The notes: generated by a model from the sequence alone, not told the origin. A stretch of 9,108 bases of DNA from an uncultured Clostridia bacterium (GCA_947624765.1 CANQLS010000051.1:1-9108); one strand, 5' to 3'. Counted from the stretch's first letter, positions 1 to 3,847 are shown. Numbers and translations: made by a program.

Positions 1-39
1 CTCCGCTCTCTGTGAGCCTATTTTTTTTGAAAAAAGGGG

Positions 40-68
40 TTGACATTTCTTGATGAATATGGTAGAAT
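40..68 (+). promoter_or_regulatory. Sigma-70-type promoter (TTGACA-17-TAGAAT)
   Basis: The -35 TTGACA is at 40-45 and the -10 TAGAAT at 63-68, with a 17-bp spacer. The -35 is preceded by a T-run and then GAAAAAAG, an arrangement also seen before several other promoters here. The predicted start near 75 lies only about 16 bp before the GC hairpin at 91-117, so the product should be a very short RNA rather than an mRNA. Confidence 0.75.
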
Positions 69-74
69 AATCTT

Positions 75-122
75 ATATGCTTTGATTCGGCCGGCCGCCC
101 AGGGTCGCAGCGGCCGGTTTTT
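75..122 (+). ncRNA. Candidate ~48-nt hairpin RNA (promoter directly followed by terminator)
   Basis: Transcription from the promoter at 40-68 should begin near 75 and meet a strong hairpin ending in five T residues at 122. No start codon or ribosome binding site lies between them. The stem is 91-97 paired with 111-117 (one further C-G pair possible, 98/110), with a 13-nt loop at 98-110. The loop contains AGGGTCG, which also occurs in the loop of the minus-strand hairpin at 3848-3874. It could be a regulatory RNA, or the remnant of a cassette that lost its gene; the sequence does not decide between these. Confidence 0.4.
91..122 (+). terminator. Intrinsic terminator, GC hairpin (hairpin family member 1)
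   Basis: CCGGCCG at 91-97 pairs with CGGCCGG at 111-117 around a 13-nt loop, followed by TTTTT at 118-122. The hairpin at 2160-2186 has exactly the same stem and a different 13-nt loop. Confidence 0.8.
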
Positions 123-124
123 CA

Positions 125-140
125 CTTTAACGCATTAAAG
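125..140. promoter_or_regulatory. 16-bp palindromic operator candidate, copy 1
   Basis: CTTTAACGCATTAAAG is a near-perfect palindrome just after the hairpin terminator. Versions at 2194-2209 and 7639-7654 share the arms CTTTA and TAAAG, the 6-bp centre length and a position next to a member of the same GC hairpin family. The three together give CTTTARYGYRYTAAAG. A dimeric repressor site is the simplest reading; the protein is unknown. Confidence 0.5.
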
Positions 141-152
141 CAATAAAATTTT

Positions 153-203
153 TGTAAACGTTTACATGTAAGCGTTTACATGCTAATCCTGAAAACGTTT
201 CCA
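153..203. promoter_or_regulatory. Cluster of three LacI/CcpA-like (cre-type) palindromes
   Basis: TGTAAACGTTTACA (153-166, perfect palindrome) is followed directly by TGTAAGCGTTTACA (167-180) and then TGAAAACGTTTCCA (190-203). The first two fit the cre consensus WTGNAANCGNWNNCW bound by CcpA and related LacI-family proteins; the third fits it closely. They sit 31-81 bp upstream of the -35 at 234. This suggests the downstream genes respond to a host catabolite regulator or to a LacI-type regulator of the element. Binding is inferred. Confidence 0.5.
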
Positions 204-233
204 ATTCTGTAATATAACTGTAATATAAAAGAC

Positions 234-262
234 TTGACGCCCCTATAGAATTGTGCTATTAT
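234..262 (+). promoter_or_regulatory. Promoter for the 295-1668 gene run
   Basis: TTGACG at 234-239, a 17-bp spacer, and TATTAT at 257-262. The start would be near 269, giving a short leader with the AGAGGAGGT ribosome binding site of the first gene. No other clear promoter is seen until about 1670, so it probably drives the following small genes as one unit. Confidence 0.7.
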
Positions 263-294
263 ATATATAACAAGAGAAGAGGAGGTCATTCAAA

Positions 295-480
295 ATGACA
301 AAAGTATTTATTGAAGATTGGATTTTTACAGACGGAACAAAACACTATAAAGTCCCATTTATATCAACAATGTATAAAGACTTCAAAGATTTTCTTGACG
401 ATACCATAAAGATATGCTATAATAAAGACAAGAAAGTTAAAGAGATAGATAACCATAAAAAAGTTATCAAAATTGCATGA
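295..480 (+). CDS. Hypothetical protein, 61 aa
   Basis: The family is not recognised. The start is set by a strong AGAGGAGGT Shine-Dalgarno about 8 nt before the ATG, and the frame ends at TGA 478-480. The protein is soluble-looking and Lys/Asp-rich. The first half contains aromatic and hydrophobic stretches (FIEDWIF, VPFIS), followed by a helix-prone Asp/Lys segment with FKDFLDD and a basic C-terminus. There is no signal peptide, membrane segment or Cys motif. It is the first gene after the operator-rich promoter region and lies 14 bp before the next gene, so it is probably co-transcribed with it. Small size and phage-early context are all that can be said about its role. Confidence 0.7.
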   Translation: MTKVFIEDWIFTDGTKHYKVPFISTMYKDFKDFLDDTIKICYNKDKKVKEIDNHKKVIKIA

Positions 481-494
481 GGGGAGAATGAAAG

Positions 495-734
495 ATGAGT
501 GAAGAATTAAGAGAATGCTATAAAAAAGTATTCTATGATATGAGAAAAGTCCCACTATTCAGTGGAATATATGACGCAGAAAATAGCTCAGAAGAATTTA
601 TGCATGGAATTTGCACAGTAATGGAGTATATAGCAAATTCAATATCAATGGATAATGGACAAAAATTCTCAGACGTATTTTCTAAAATGATGTCATTTAG
701 CCAAGATATAGCAAGAGAAAAAGAACAGAAATAA
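495..734 (+). CDS. Hypothetical helical protein, 79 aa
   Basis: The family is not recognised. The ATG at 495 follows GAGGGGAG, which overlaps the TGA of the preceding gene, indicating close translational linkage. An ATG at 488 leads only to a five-codon frame and is excluded. The sequence reads as mostly alpha-helical: an acidic/basic N-terminal helix (SEELRECYKK), a middle stretch with two Cys-free turns and MHGICTVMEYIA, and a charged C-terminus ending REKEQK. There are no transmembrane segments. It is followed after 1 bp by the Shine-Dalgarno of the next gene, which is interrupted by an unusual GC hairpin, so it lies in the same transcript. A regulatory or host-takeover role is possible but unsupported. 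Confidence 0.7.
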   Translation: MSEELRECYKKVFYDMRKVPLFSGIYDAENSSEEFMHGICTVMEYIANSISMDNGQKFSDVFSKMMSFSQDIAREKEQK

Positions 735-735
735 G

Positions 736-797
736 AAAGGAGTGCGGTCGGACGGTTCGACGGCGTTGTTCCGACCGGTCCCGCAGTGAAATATATG
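736..797 (+). promoter_or_regulatory. Ribosome binding site split by a 40-nt GC hairpin
   Basis: AAAGGAG (736-742) is followed by a GC-rich block before GTG 786 and ATG 795. CGGTCGGA (745-752) pairs with TCCGACCG (770-777). Alternatively TGCGG (743-747) pairs with CCGCA (781-785), extending the stem with a bulge. If 743-785 folds away, the Shine-Dalgarno lies 9 nt from the ATG. The block 745-784 is flanked by AGTG at 741-744 and 785-788. The surroundings are very AT-rich, so the block looks inserted. Structure-bridged ribosome binding sites are known in T4-like phages. Confidence 0.6.
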
Positions 798-920
798 ACA
801 ATACTAATAGCCCTCTTAGTAGGTTTTCCAGTTGGATATATAATAACAAAACATTTCAATTTACCTTTTGACTCATGGCTCATAATGGCTATGGCTATGA
901 CATGTATCATAATGATATAA
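795..920 (+). CDS. Small two-helix membrane peptide, 41 aa
   Basis: The family is not recognised. Residues 2-17 (TILIALLVGFPVGYII) and 27-41 (SWLIMAMAMTCIIMI) are strongly hydrophobic, joined by a short polar loop TKHFNLPFD. This is a hairpin-like inner-membrane micro-protein with almost no soluble part. GTG 786 is an in-frame alternative start giving 44 aa. ATG 795 is preferred because it lies 9 nt from the Shine-Dalgarno if the intervening hairpin is looped out. Codons run cleanly to TAA 918-920, and the next gene starts 10 bp later. Two-helix peptides of this size in phages include holin-like and superinfection-exclusion proteins. Without lysis genes nearby, that remains a guess. Confidence 0.6.
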   Translation: MTILIALLVGFPVGYIITKHFNLPFDSWLIMAMAMTCIIMI

Positions 921-930
921 GGAAATAAAA

Positions 931-1083
931 ATGGAAAGTAGAATAATAAAAGAAATAAATAACATAATTAACAACGATAATTTATCAGAACAGGATTTTA
1001 ATAATAAAGTAAATGAGATATGCAGTAAATTTGGAACAGAAACAGTCGCAACTATTTGGACAAATTTAATTTTCGGAGCGTAA
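931..1083 (+). CDS. Hypothetical protein, 50 aa
   Basis: The family is not recognised. The ATG at 931 follows a modest TAAGGA, which overlaps the stop codon of the preceding membrane peptide, so translation is probably coupled. The frame ends at TAA 1081-1083. The sequence is rich in Asn, Ile and Glu (EINNIINNDNL, then SEQDFNNKVNEICSKFG) and ends in a hydrophobic patch (VATIWTNLIFGA). It looks like a small helical protein with an amphipathic C-terminus. The region between this gene and 1228 contains a long hairpin and two possible leader peptides, so this may be the last gene before a control point. Confidence 0.6.
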   Translation: MESRIIKEINNIINNDNLSEQDFNNKVNEICSKFGTETVATIWTNLIFGA

Positions 1084-1127
1084 AGTATAGTTAAACCACA
1101 AAATGCAAATTAGTCCTCCTCTCAATA

Positions 1128-1165
1128 GATAGGGGATAGTAAATGAAAAAATCCTATCCCCTATC
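1128..1165 (+). promoter_or_regulatory. Perfect 12-bp stem-loop without U tract
   Basis: GATAGGGGATAG (1128-1139) pairs fully with CTATCCCCTATC (1154-1165) around a 14-nt loop. No T-run follows on either strand, so it is not a standard terminator. Just upstream is TCCTCCTCTC (about 1113-1122), which can pair with Shine-Dalgarno sequences such as AGAAGGAG at 1175-1182 or AAAGGAGA at 1213-1220. The region could act as a translational switch, an RNA processing site or a protein-binding hairpin. Confidence 0.5.
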
Positions 1166-1189
1166 AACCTATATAGAAGGAGTAAAAAC

Positions 1190-1231
1190 ATAATATTTCT
1201 GATTTCATTAAGAAAGGAGAAAAGAAGATGA
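1190..1231 (+). CDS. Possible AUA-initiated 13-aa leader peptide
   Basis: A good Shine-Dalgarno (AGAAGGAG, 1175-1182) has no ATG, GTG or TTG at a usable distance, but ATA 1190 lies 7 nt downstream. From there the frame reads (M)IFLISLRKEKRR and ends at TGA 1229-1231, overlapping the next gene's ATG as ATGA. A hydrophobic start and basic tail with an ATGA overlap is a plausible coupled leader. Other genes here also seem to start at ATA, which makes this more likely. It is short enough to be chance. Confidence 0.3.
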   Translation: MIFLISLRKEKRR

Positions 1232-1488
1232 AATTATATCTTTTATATGAAGATTATTCTGATTTAATAGCTATAGCCCATGAATATAAACGTATGTTAA
1301 TATATGTTTATAATAAATGGATCGCTTACAATAAAACCCCTCTTATACTTAATAATATTGGACTTACACTTAATAAAAAAGTCACCAAAAATAATGTCAA
1401 AGAAATGATTATGAGCATGACAATAGACCAGTTTAATGAGTGCTTTGAAGATTGGCTTTATATCAAAGAAGCAAGAACCATAGATTGA
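1228..1488 (+). CDS. Hypothetical protein, 86 aa
   Basis: The family is not recognised. ATG 1228 has a strong AAAGGAGA (1213-1220) 7 nt upstream. The protein is rich in Tyr, Ile and Asn, and has an early DYSDLIAIAHEYKR helix. A central segment (NKTPLILNNIGLTLNKK) resembles a short turn-helix, and an acidic/aromatic C-terminal part contains QFNECFEDWLYIKEA. There is no obvious membrane segment or metal motif. It ends at TGA 1486-1488, embedded in the Shine-Dalgarno of the next, membrane-protein gene, so the two are likely co-translated. The function is unknown. Confidence 0.7.
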   Translation: MKLYLLYEDYSDLIAIAHEYKRMLIYVYNKWIAYNKTPLILNNIGLTLNKKVTKNNVKEMIMSMTIDQFNECFEDWLYIKEARTID

Positions 1489-1500
1489 GAGGTGAGAATA

Positions 1501-1668
1501 ATAATACTACTTATTTTATTAAGTTTAGTCATCGCTTTTGGATACAGTGCTATAGGAGTATGGTTAGTTTCTCTCTTAATACCTTCAGTGCATTTTACAT
1601 GGAAATTAGCCTTTATAATTTGGGGTTTGGTCATTTGTATCAAAGCCCTTTTTGGTAAAGGTGAATAA
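1501..1668 (+). CDS. Small membrane protein, ~55 aa, probable non-ATG start
   Basis: The family is not recognised. Two hydrophobic segments are clear: about residues 3-28 (LLILLSLVIAFGYSAIGVW onward) and about 34-51 (WKLAFIIWGLVICIKALF), with a short PSVHFT loop and a polar GKGE tail. The frame contains no ATG. The only GTG (1492) is part of the Shine-Dalgarno GAGGTGA (1489-1495) and so is badly placed. In-frame ATA codons stand at 1498, 1501 and 1504; 1501 and 1504 have the same 5-8 nt spacing as other starts here. The Shine-Dalgarno overlaps the TGA of the preceding gene. If GTG 1492 were used the protein would be 58 aa. The coding reading is supported by the clean hydrophobic pattern and the TAA end. 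Confidence 0.6.
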   Translation: MILLILLSLVIAFGYSAIGVWLVSLLIPSVHFTWKLAFIIWGLVICIKALFGKGE

Positions 1669-1669
1669 T

Positions 1670-1698
1670 TTGATTTTAAATAAAAAATATTTTATAAT
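1670..1698 (+). promoter_or_regulatory. Candidate promoter for the TAG-split ORF
   Basis: TTGATT (1670-1675), a 17-bp spacer and TATAAT (1693-1698). The sequence is AT-rich, so a chance match is possible, but the -10 is perfect and the spacer equals that of all the other promoters here. Confidence 0.5.
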
Positions 1699-1733
1699 AA
1701 AAATAAGAAAATAAGGAAAGGAGAAATAATTCT

Positions 1734-1856
1734 ATGCCCGTAGAAGTATTGAAGTCCCTTCTCACATTAATGCAATTTTGCTTAGAATAGAACACTTGTA
1801 AAAGATGCCCTATCTCAAGATTCTGTGGGAAGTTTCCTTGTGAATATGAATTTTGA
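1734..1856 (+). pseudogene. Cys-rich small ORF interrupted by in-frame TAG at codon 19
   Basis: ATG 1734 is preceded by AAAGGAG (1717-1723). The frame reads MPVEVLKSLLTLMQFCLE, then TAG (1788-1790). It continues open as NTCKRCPISRFCGKFPCEYEF to TGA 1854-1856. The second half carries a compact C-x2-C, x5, C, x4, C set that looks metal-binding. Its CP-x3-FC piece resembles CP-x4-FC in the micro-protein at 4018. The frame, the motif and a normal length suggest one 40-codon gene broken by a nonsense codon, or read through it. Alternatively only the 18-aa peptide is made. TAG is an ordinary stop elsewhere here, so reassignment is unlikely. Confidence 0.45.
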
Positions 1857-1868
1857 TTAAATACAAGG

Positions 1869-1890
1869 CGACCGTGTGACGGTCGAATTT
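1869..1890 (+). terminator. Short hairpin, possible terminator
   Basis: CGACCGT (1869-1875) pairs with ACGGTCG (1879-1885) over a 3-nt loop, followed by AATTTT. The tail is short, so termination may be partial. It lies between the Cys-rich ORF and the AbrB gene. Confidence 0.5.
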
Positions 1891-1925
1891 TCGATACACC
1901 CAGGTCAGTAGAATTTTAAAACCAA

Positions 1926-2153
1926 ATGATTGATACAGGCTATTCAAGAAAATTAGACACCACGGGCAGGATTGTTATCCCGACTAAGCTCCGTGACCGC
2001 ATGGGAATGGTAATTGGAAATGAATATCCCTTCTTTACATACGAAGATGAAACAGGACGCAAATTTATTTGCATTGAATGCCCCGGAATAAATGAAGAAA
2101 TGTTAGCTGAAGCCCGTAGAATAGTTGCTAAATTTGGGCTTAAAGACAAATAA
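1926..2153 (+). CDS. AbrB/SpoVT-type transition-state DNA-binding protein, 75 aa
   Basis: Residues 4-25 carry the swapped-hairpin AbrB signature: TGYSRKLDTTGRIVIP followed by KLRDRMG, with the conserved Arg-8, Asp-11, Gly-14, Arg-15 and Pro-19. AbrB domains form dimers that bind AT-rich promoter DNA, so this is probably a regulator of phage or host genes. The rest contains a beta strand (FICIECPG) and a short C-terminal helix. The start is fixed by an in-frame TAA nine bases upstream. Oddly there is no Shine-Dalgarno, whereas neighbours have strong ones. TAGAAT at 1909-1914 could be a -10 producing a nearly leaderless message, but no good -35 is visible. The GC hairpin terminator follows immediately. 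Confidence 0.85.
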   Translation: MIDTGYSRKLDTTGRIVIPTKLRDRMGMVIGNEYPFFTYEDETGRKFICIECPGINEEMLAEARRIVAKFGLKDK

Positions 2154-2159
2154 TTTCGG

Positions 2160-2192
2160 CCGGCCGCCAACAGTCACTGCGGCCGGTTTTTT
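2160..2192 (+). terminator. Intrinsic terminator, GC hairpin (hairpin family member 2)
   Basis: CCGGCCG (2160-2166) pairs with CGGCCGG (2180-2186) around a 13-nt loop, followed by TTTTTT. The stem is identical to that at 91-117 and the loop differs. It ends the AbrB 1 message. Confidence 0.85.
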
Positions 2193-2193
2193 G

Positions 2194-2209
2194 CTTTAAT
2201 GCGCTAAAG
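2194..2209. promoter_or_regulatory. 16-bp palindromic operator candidate, copy 2
   Basis: CTTTAATGCGCTAAAG, matching the copies at 125-140 and 7639-7654 in arms and length, again directly beside a 7-bp/13-nt GC hairpin. Confidence 0.5.
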
Positions 2210-2221
2210 CGGAAAAGTTTT

Positions 2222-2235
2222 TGTAAACGTTTACA
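2222..2235. promoter_or_regulatory. LacI/CcpA-like palindrome
   Basis: TGTAAACGTTTACA, identical to 153-166 and in the same order relative to hairpin, 16-bp palindrome and promoter. It ends 35 bp before the -35 at 2271. It fits the cre consensus. Confidence 0.5.
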
Positions 2236-2270
2236 ATGAAAAAAAAATTGCATTTTTCCCGAAAAAAGTG

Positions 2271-2299
2271 TTGACAATGCCATACTCATGTGTTACAAT
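2271..2299 (+). promoter_or_regulatory. Promoter of the zinc-ribbon gene
   Basis: TTGACA (2271-2276), 17 bp, TACAAT (2294-2299). Upstream is TTTTTCCCGAAAAAAG, an A/T-tract inverted repeat similar to those before the promoters at 40 and 5719. Confidence 0.8.
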
Positions 2300-2332
2300 A
2301 AACGTAAGAAATAAGAAAAGGAGGTACTAAAT

Positions 2333-2530
2333 ATGAAAATTCCAAACAGATGTATACTTTGTGGAAAAACTACTACAGTTATAATTCCAAAAGAAAAAGA
2401 AGATAATTATTATAAGTGGTCACATGGAACATTAAGCATACAACGAGCTTTACCATGGTTATCACCTACCGAAAGAGAAGTTTTAATATCTGGAATATGT
2501 CCAGAATGTCAAAAAGAAATATTTGAATAA
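2333..2530 (+). CDS. Zinc-ribbon phage-type small protein, 65 aa
   Basis: Two Cys pairs, C7-x2-C10 and C56-x2-C59, bracket the protein and should bind one zinc ion. The C-terminal stretch LSPTEREVLISGICPEC has the 'RE-x-LISGICPEC' form that I associate with small proteins common in Gram-positive phages and mobile elements; that association is from memory and was not checked. Between the pairs lies a Lys/Glu/Tyr-rich segment with YYKWSHGTLSIQRALPW. AAAGGAGGT (2317-2325) gives a strong start at ATG 2333, and the gene has its own promoter. A role as a nucleic-acid or protein adaptor is plausible; the molecular function is unknown. Confidence 0.8.
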   Translation: MKIPNRCILCGKTTTVIIPKEKEDNYYKWSHGTLSIQRALPWLSPTEREVLISGICPECQKEIFE

Positions 2531-2534
2531 AGGA

Positions 2535-2563
2535 TTGACAAATATTACCCCGTCTGATATAAT
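2535..2563 (+). promoter_or_regulatory. Promoter of the HAD hydrolase gene
   Basis: TTGACA (2535-2540), 17 bp, TATAAT (2558-2563): a perfect consensus, beginning 4 bp after the zinc-ribbon stop codon. Confidence 0.85.
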
Positions 2564-2589
2564 AAAAGAGTAGAAAGGAAGTGAGTAAT

Positions 2590-3048
2590 ATAAAAAAAAT
2601 ATTATGTTTTGATTTAGACGGTACTCTCGCTGACTTGTATAACGTTCCAAATTGGTTAGAAAAATTACAAGCAAGCGATCCGTCCCCGTATAGAGAAGCT
2701 AAACCAATTTATAATATGCAAAAACTAATATCAATCTTGAATATATTAATTAAACAAGGTTGGGAAGTGAGAATTATAAGCTGGTTAGCAAAAAATAGTA
2801 CAAAGGAATATAAAACCGCAGTTAGAAAAGCTAAACGAGAATGGCTTGCAAAATATAAATTTCCATGTACAACCGCCCACTTAATAGCATACGGAACAAC
2901 AAAAGCAGATAGTGTGCGCAATATAGCCGCTCCCGCAATTCTAATAGATGATAATTATAAAATTAGAAAAGGGTGGCATTTAGGGGAAACAATAGACCCA
3001 ATAAACGAAAATTTAATAGAACGATTACAAAATCTGGTAGAGGGTTAA
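2590..3048 (+). CDS. HAD-superfamily hydrolase (phosphatase/nucleotidase-like), ~152 aa, probable AUA start
   Basis: All four HAD motifs are present (numbering from ATA 2590): DLDGT with nucleophile Asp-8 and acid Asp-10, Ser-64 in VRIIS, Lys-105 in TTKADS, and the Asp-120/Asp-121 pair in ILIDDN. HAD enzymes hydrolyse phosphate esters through an aspartyl-phosphate. Small phage members resemble deoxynucleotidases, but the substrate cannot be read here. GTG 2581 lies one base after AAAGGA and inside the AAAGGAAGTGA Shine-Dalgarno. ATA 2590 lies 5 nt after that element, like other starts here, and gives (M)KKILCFDLDGT, the usual HAD N-terminus. With GTG the length would be 155 aa. The stop TAA lies within a hairpin. 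Confidence 0.85.
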   Translation: MKKILCFDLDGTLADLYNVPNWLEKLQASDPSPYREAKPIYNMQKLISILNILIKQGWEVRIISWLAKNSTKEYKTAVRKAKREWLAKYKFPCTTAHLIAYGTTKADSVRNIAAPAILIDDNYKIRKGWHLGETIDPINENLIERLQNLVEG

Positions 3049-3057
3049 TAACCCTCT
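3039..3057 (+). other. Post-stop stem-loop without U tract
   Basis: AGAGGGTT (3039-3046) pairs with AACCCTCT (3050-3057) over a 3-nt loop and includes the stop codon of the HAD gene. No T-run follows and the next Shine-Dalgarno is close, so it is more likely an mRNA-stabilising or partial termination element than a full terminator. Confidence 0.6.
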
Positions 3058-3079
3058 CCGGTAGAAAGGAAAATGAATA

Positions 3080-3289
3080 ATGTTAGATAGTAAAACAGTA
3101 CAGGGTTTTAAAGAACTTAAAATTGAATTAATAAATGAATTAGTAAAAAATTTAAATATTTTAATAGGATATGCAGATGATATAGGCATAAAAATCGTTC
3201 CTGATGATAGCGATGATTATCAGATTGGTAGAGTTGAATATAAAGATTATGCTGATGATATGCCAGTAATTGAAGTTATATGGAAATAG
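3080..3289 (+). CDS. Hypothetical acidic protein, 69 aa
   Basis: The family is not recognised. The ATG follows AAAGGA (3065-3070) by 9 nt. The N-terminal half reads as an amphipathic helix (KELKIELINELVKNLNILIGY). The C-terminal half is strongly acidic (PDDSDDYQ, YKDYADD) and closes with a beta-like IEVIWK. This helix-plus-acidic-strand layout resembles small DNA-mimic or protein-binding phage proteins, but that is speculation. The stop TAG lies inside a 20-bp sequence repeated at the end of the next ORF. It is probably co-transcribed with the HAD gene. Confidence 0.65.
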   Translation: MLDSKTVQGFKELKIELINELVKNLNILIGYADDIGIKIVPDDSDDYQIGRVEYKDYADDMPVIEVIWK

Positions 3290-3299
3290 AAAGGAAGTA
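3280..3299 (+). repeat. 20-bp direct repeat, copy 1 (stop plus ribosome binding site)
   Basis: ATGGAAATAGAAAGGAAGTA encodes the end of the upstream frame (W-K-stop) and the next Shine-Dalgarno. The identical sequence recurs at 3489-3508. Confidence 0.85.
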
Positions 3300-3306
3300 T
3301 TAAATA

Positions 3307-3498
3307 ATGATGAAGTATTTTGGAAAAATATTTGTCGAATAGAATCACCCAACAGAGGGAGAAGTTTTATCCACGTTACCATGGTATAAGTTTTTAATTG
3401 GAAGATTTTTGATGTGTATAGGACCATACAAAAGTAATGCAAAATATAGACATGTTCCCCATAAATATATAGATTTTGTAAATGAAACATGGAAATAG
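3307..3498 (+). pseudogene. Small ORF interrupted by in-frame TAG at codon 12
   Basis: ATG 3307 (or 3310) follows AAAGGAAG. The frame gives MMKYFGKIFVE, then TAG (3340-3342). It then continues open for 51 codons: NHPTEGEVLSTLPWYKFL, then IGRFLMCIGPYK and HVPHKYIDFVNETWK, ending at TAG 3496-3498. The context GAA-TAG-AAT resembles GAA-TAG-AAC in the split ORF at 1788. Continuous sense coding after the stop suggests either a recent nonsense mutation, readthrough, or a re-start at TTG 3409/ATG 3412. The 20-bp repeat at both ends hints at a cassette. The family is not recognised. Confidence 0.45.
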
Positions 3499-3508
3499 AA
3501 AGGAAGTA
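3489..3508 (+). repeat. 20-bp direct repeat, copy 2 (stop plus ribosome binding site)
   Basis: Identical to 3280-3299. It ends the TAG-split ORF with W-K-stop and supplies the Shine-Dalgarno of AbrB 2. The repeat unit is 209 bp. Confidence 0.85.
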
Positions 3509-3514
3509 AAAAAA

Positions 3515-3814
3515 ATGAAAAATATTGGATTTATTCGTCGCATTGATAATTTGGGTCGCATAGTTATCCCGAAAGAAATCCGCGAAACTCTCGGAATTAG
3601 AGAATGTTCGCCTCTGGAAATTGTTGCCTCGAAGGAAGGCGGTGTGACCTTTGTCCCCTATAGGACTTCTCTGGCCGAAGAAGTCAGAACCTTTAAGGAT
3701 AGAATCGTCACCGAACTTGATTATACTGGTTGTCCAACCAAAGAGGATCAGATTGTGGTCTATCTTGAAAGTGCGGCTGATCTGATTGAAAAGCTGGAAA
3801 ATGACAAGGATTAA
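3515..3814 (+). CDS. AbrB/SpoVT-type regulator with C-terminal extension, 99 aa
   Basis: Residues 1-26 are a textbook AbrB N-terminus: GFIRRIDNLGRIVIPKEIRE followed by TLGI, with the conserved Arg, Asp, Gly-Arg and Pro-19. The next strands (LEIVASKEGGVTFVPY) complete the swapped-hairpin barrel. About 45 further residues form a likely helical extension. ATG 3515 is chosen over an upstream ATG at 3482 because it has AAAGGAAG 8 nt before it and the family starts here; the upstream in-frame region overlaps the preceding ORF. GC content and codon use are visibly higher than in the neighbours, which suggests acquisition from a host-like source. It probably binds promoters as a dimer or tetramer. 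A strong terminator follows. Confidence 0.9.
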   Translation: MKNIGFIRRIDNLGRIVIPKEIRETLGIRECSPLEIVASKEGGVTFVPYRTSLAEEVRTFKDRIVTELDYTGCPTKEDQIVVYLESAADLIEKLENDKD

Positions 3815-3840
3815 GCGCCTGCGGGCGCTTTCCTTTTTTT
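3813..3840 (+). terminator. Intrinsic terminator of the AbrB 2 gene
   Basis: AAGCGCC (3813-3819) pairs with GGCGCTT (3824-3830) around TGCG, followed by TCCTTTTTTT. It overlaps the stop codon. Confidence 0.9.
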
Positions 3841-3847
3841 ATGCGAG

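Noticed and set aside
533..910. 125-aa minus-strand frame
   Set aside because: It is antisense to the 495 and 795 genes and runs through the inserted hairpin; no ribosome binding site.
3161..3490. 109-aa minus-strand frame
   Set aside because: It is the reverse of two + strand ORFs, without a ribosome binding site, and rich in Ile/Phe/Tyr as expected for antisense AT-rich coding DNA.
1788..3498. Reassignment of TAG to an amino acid
   Set aside because: TAG ends several genes cleanly (3287, 6362, 7150, 7593), each time at or beside a hairpin or the next ribosome binding site, and one of the three early stops is TAA.
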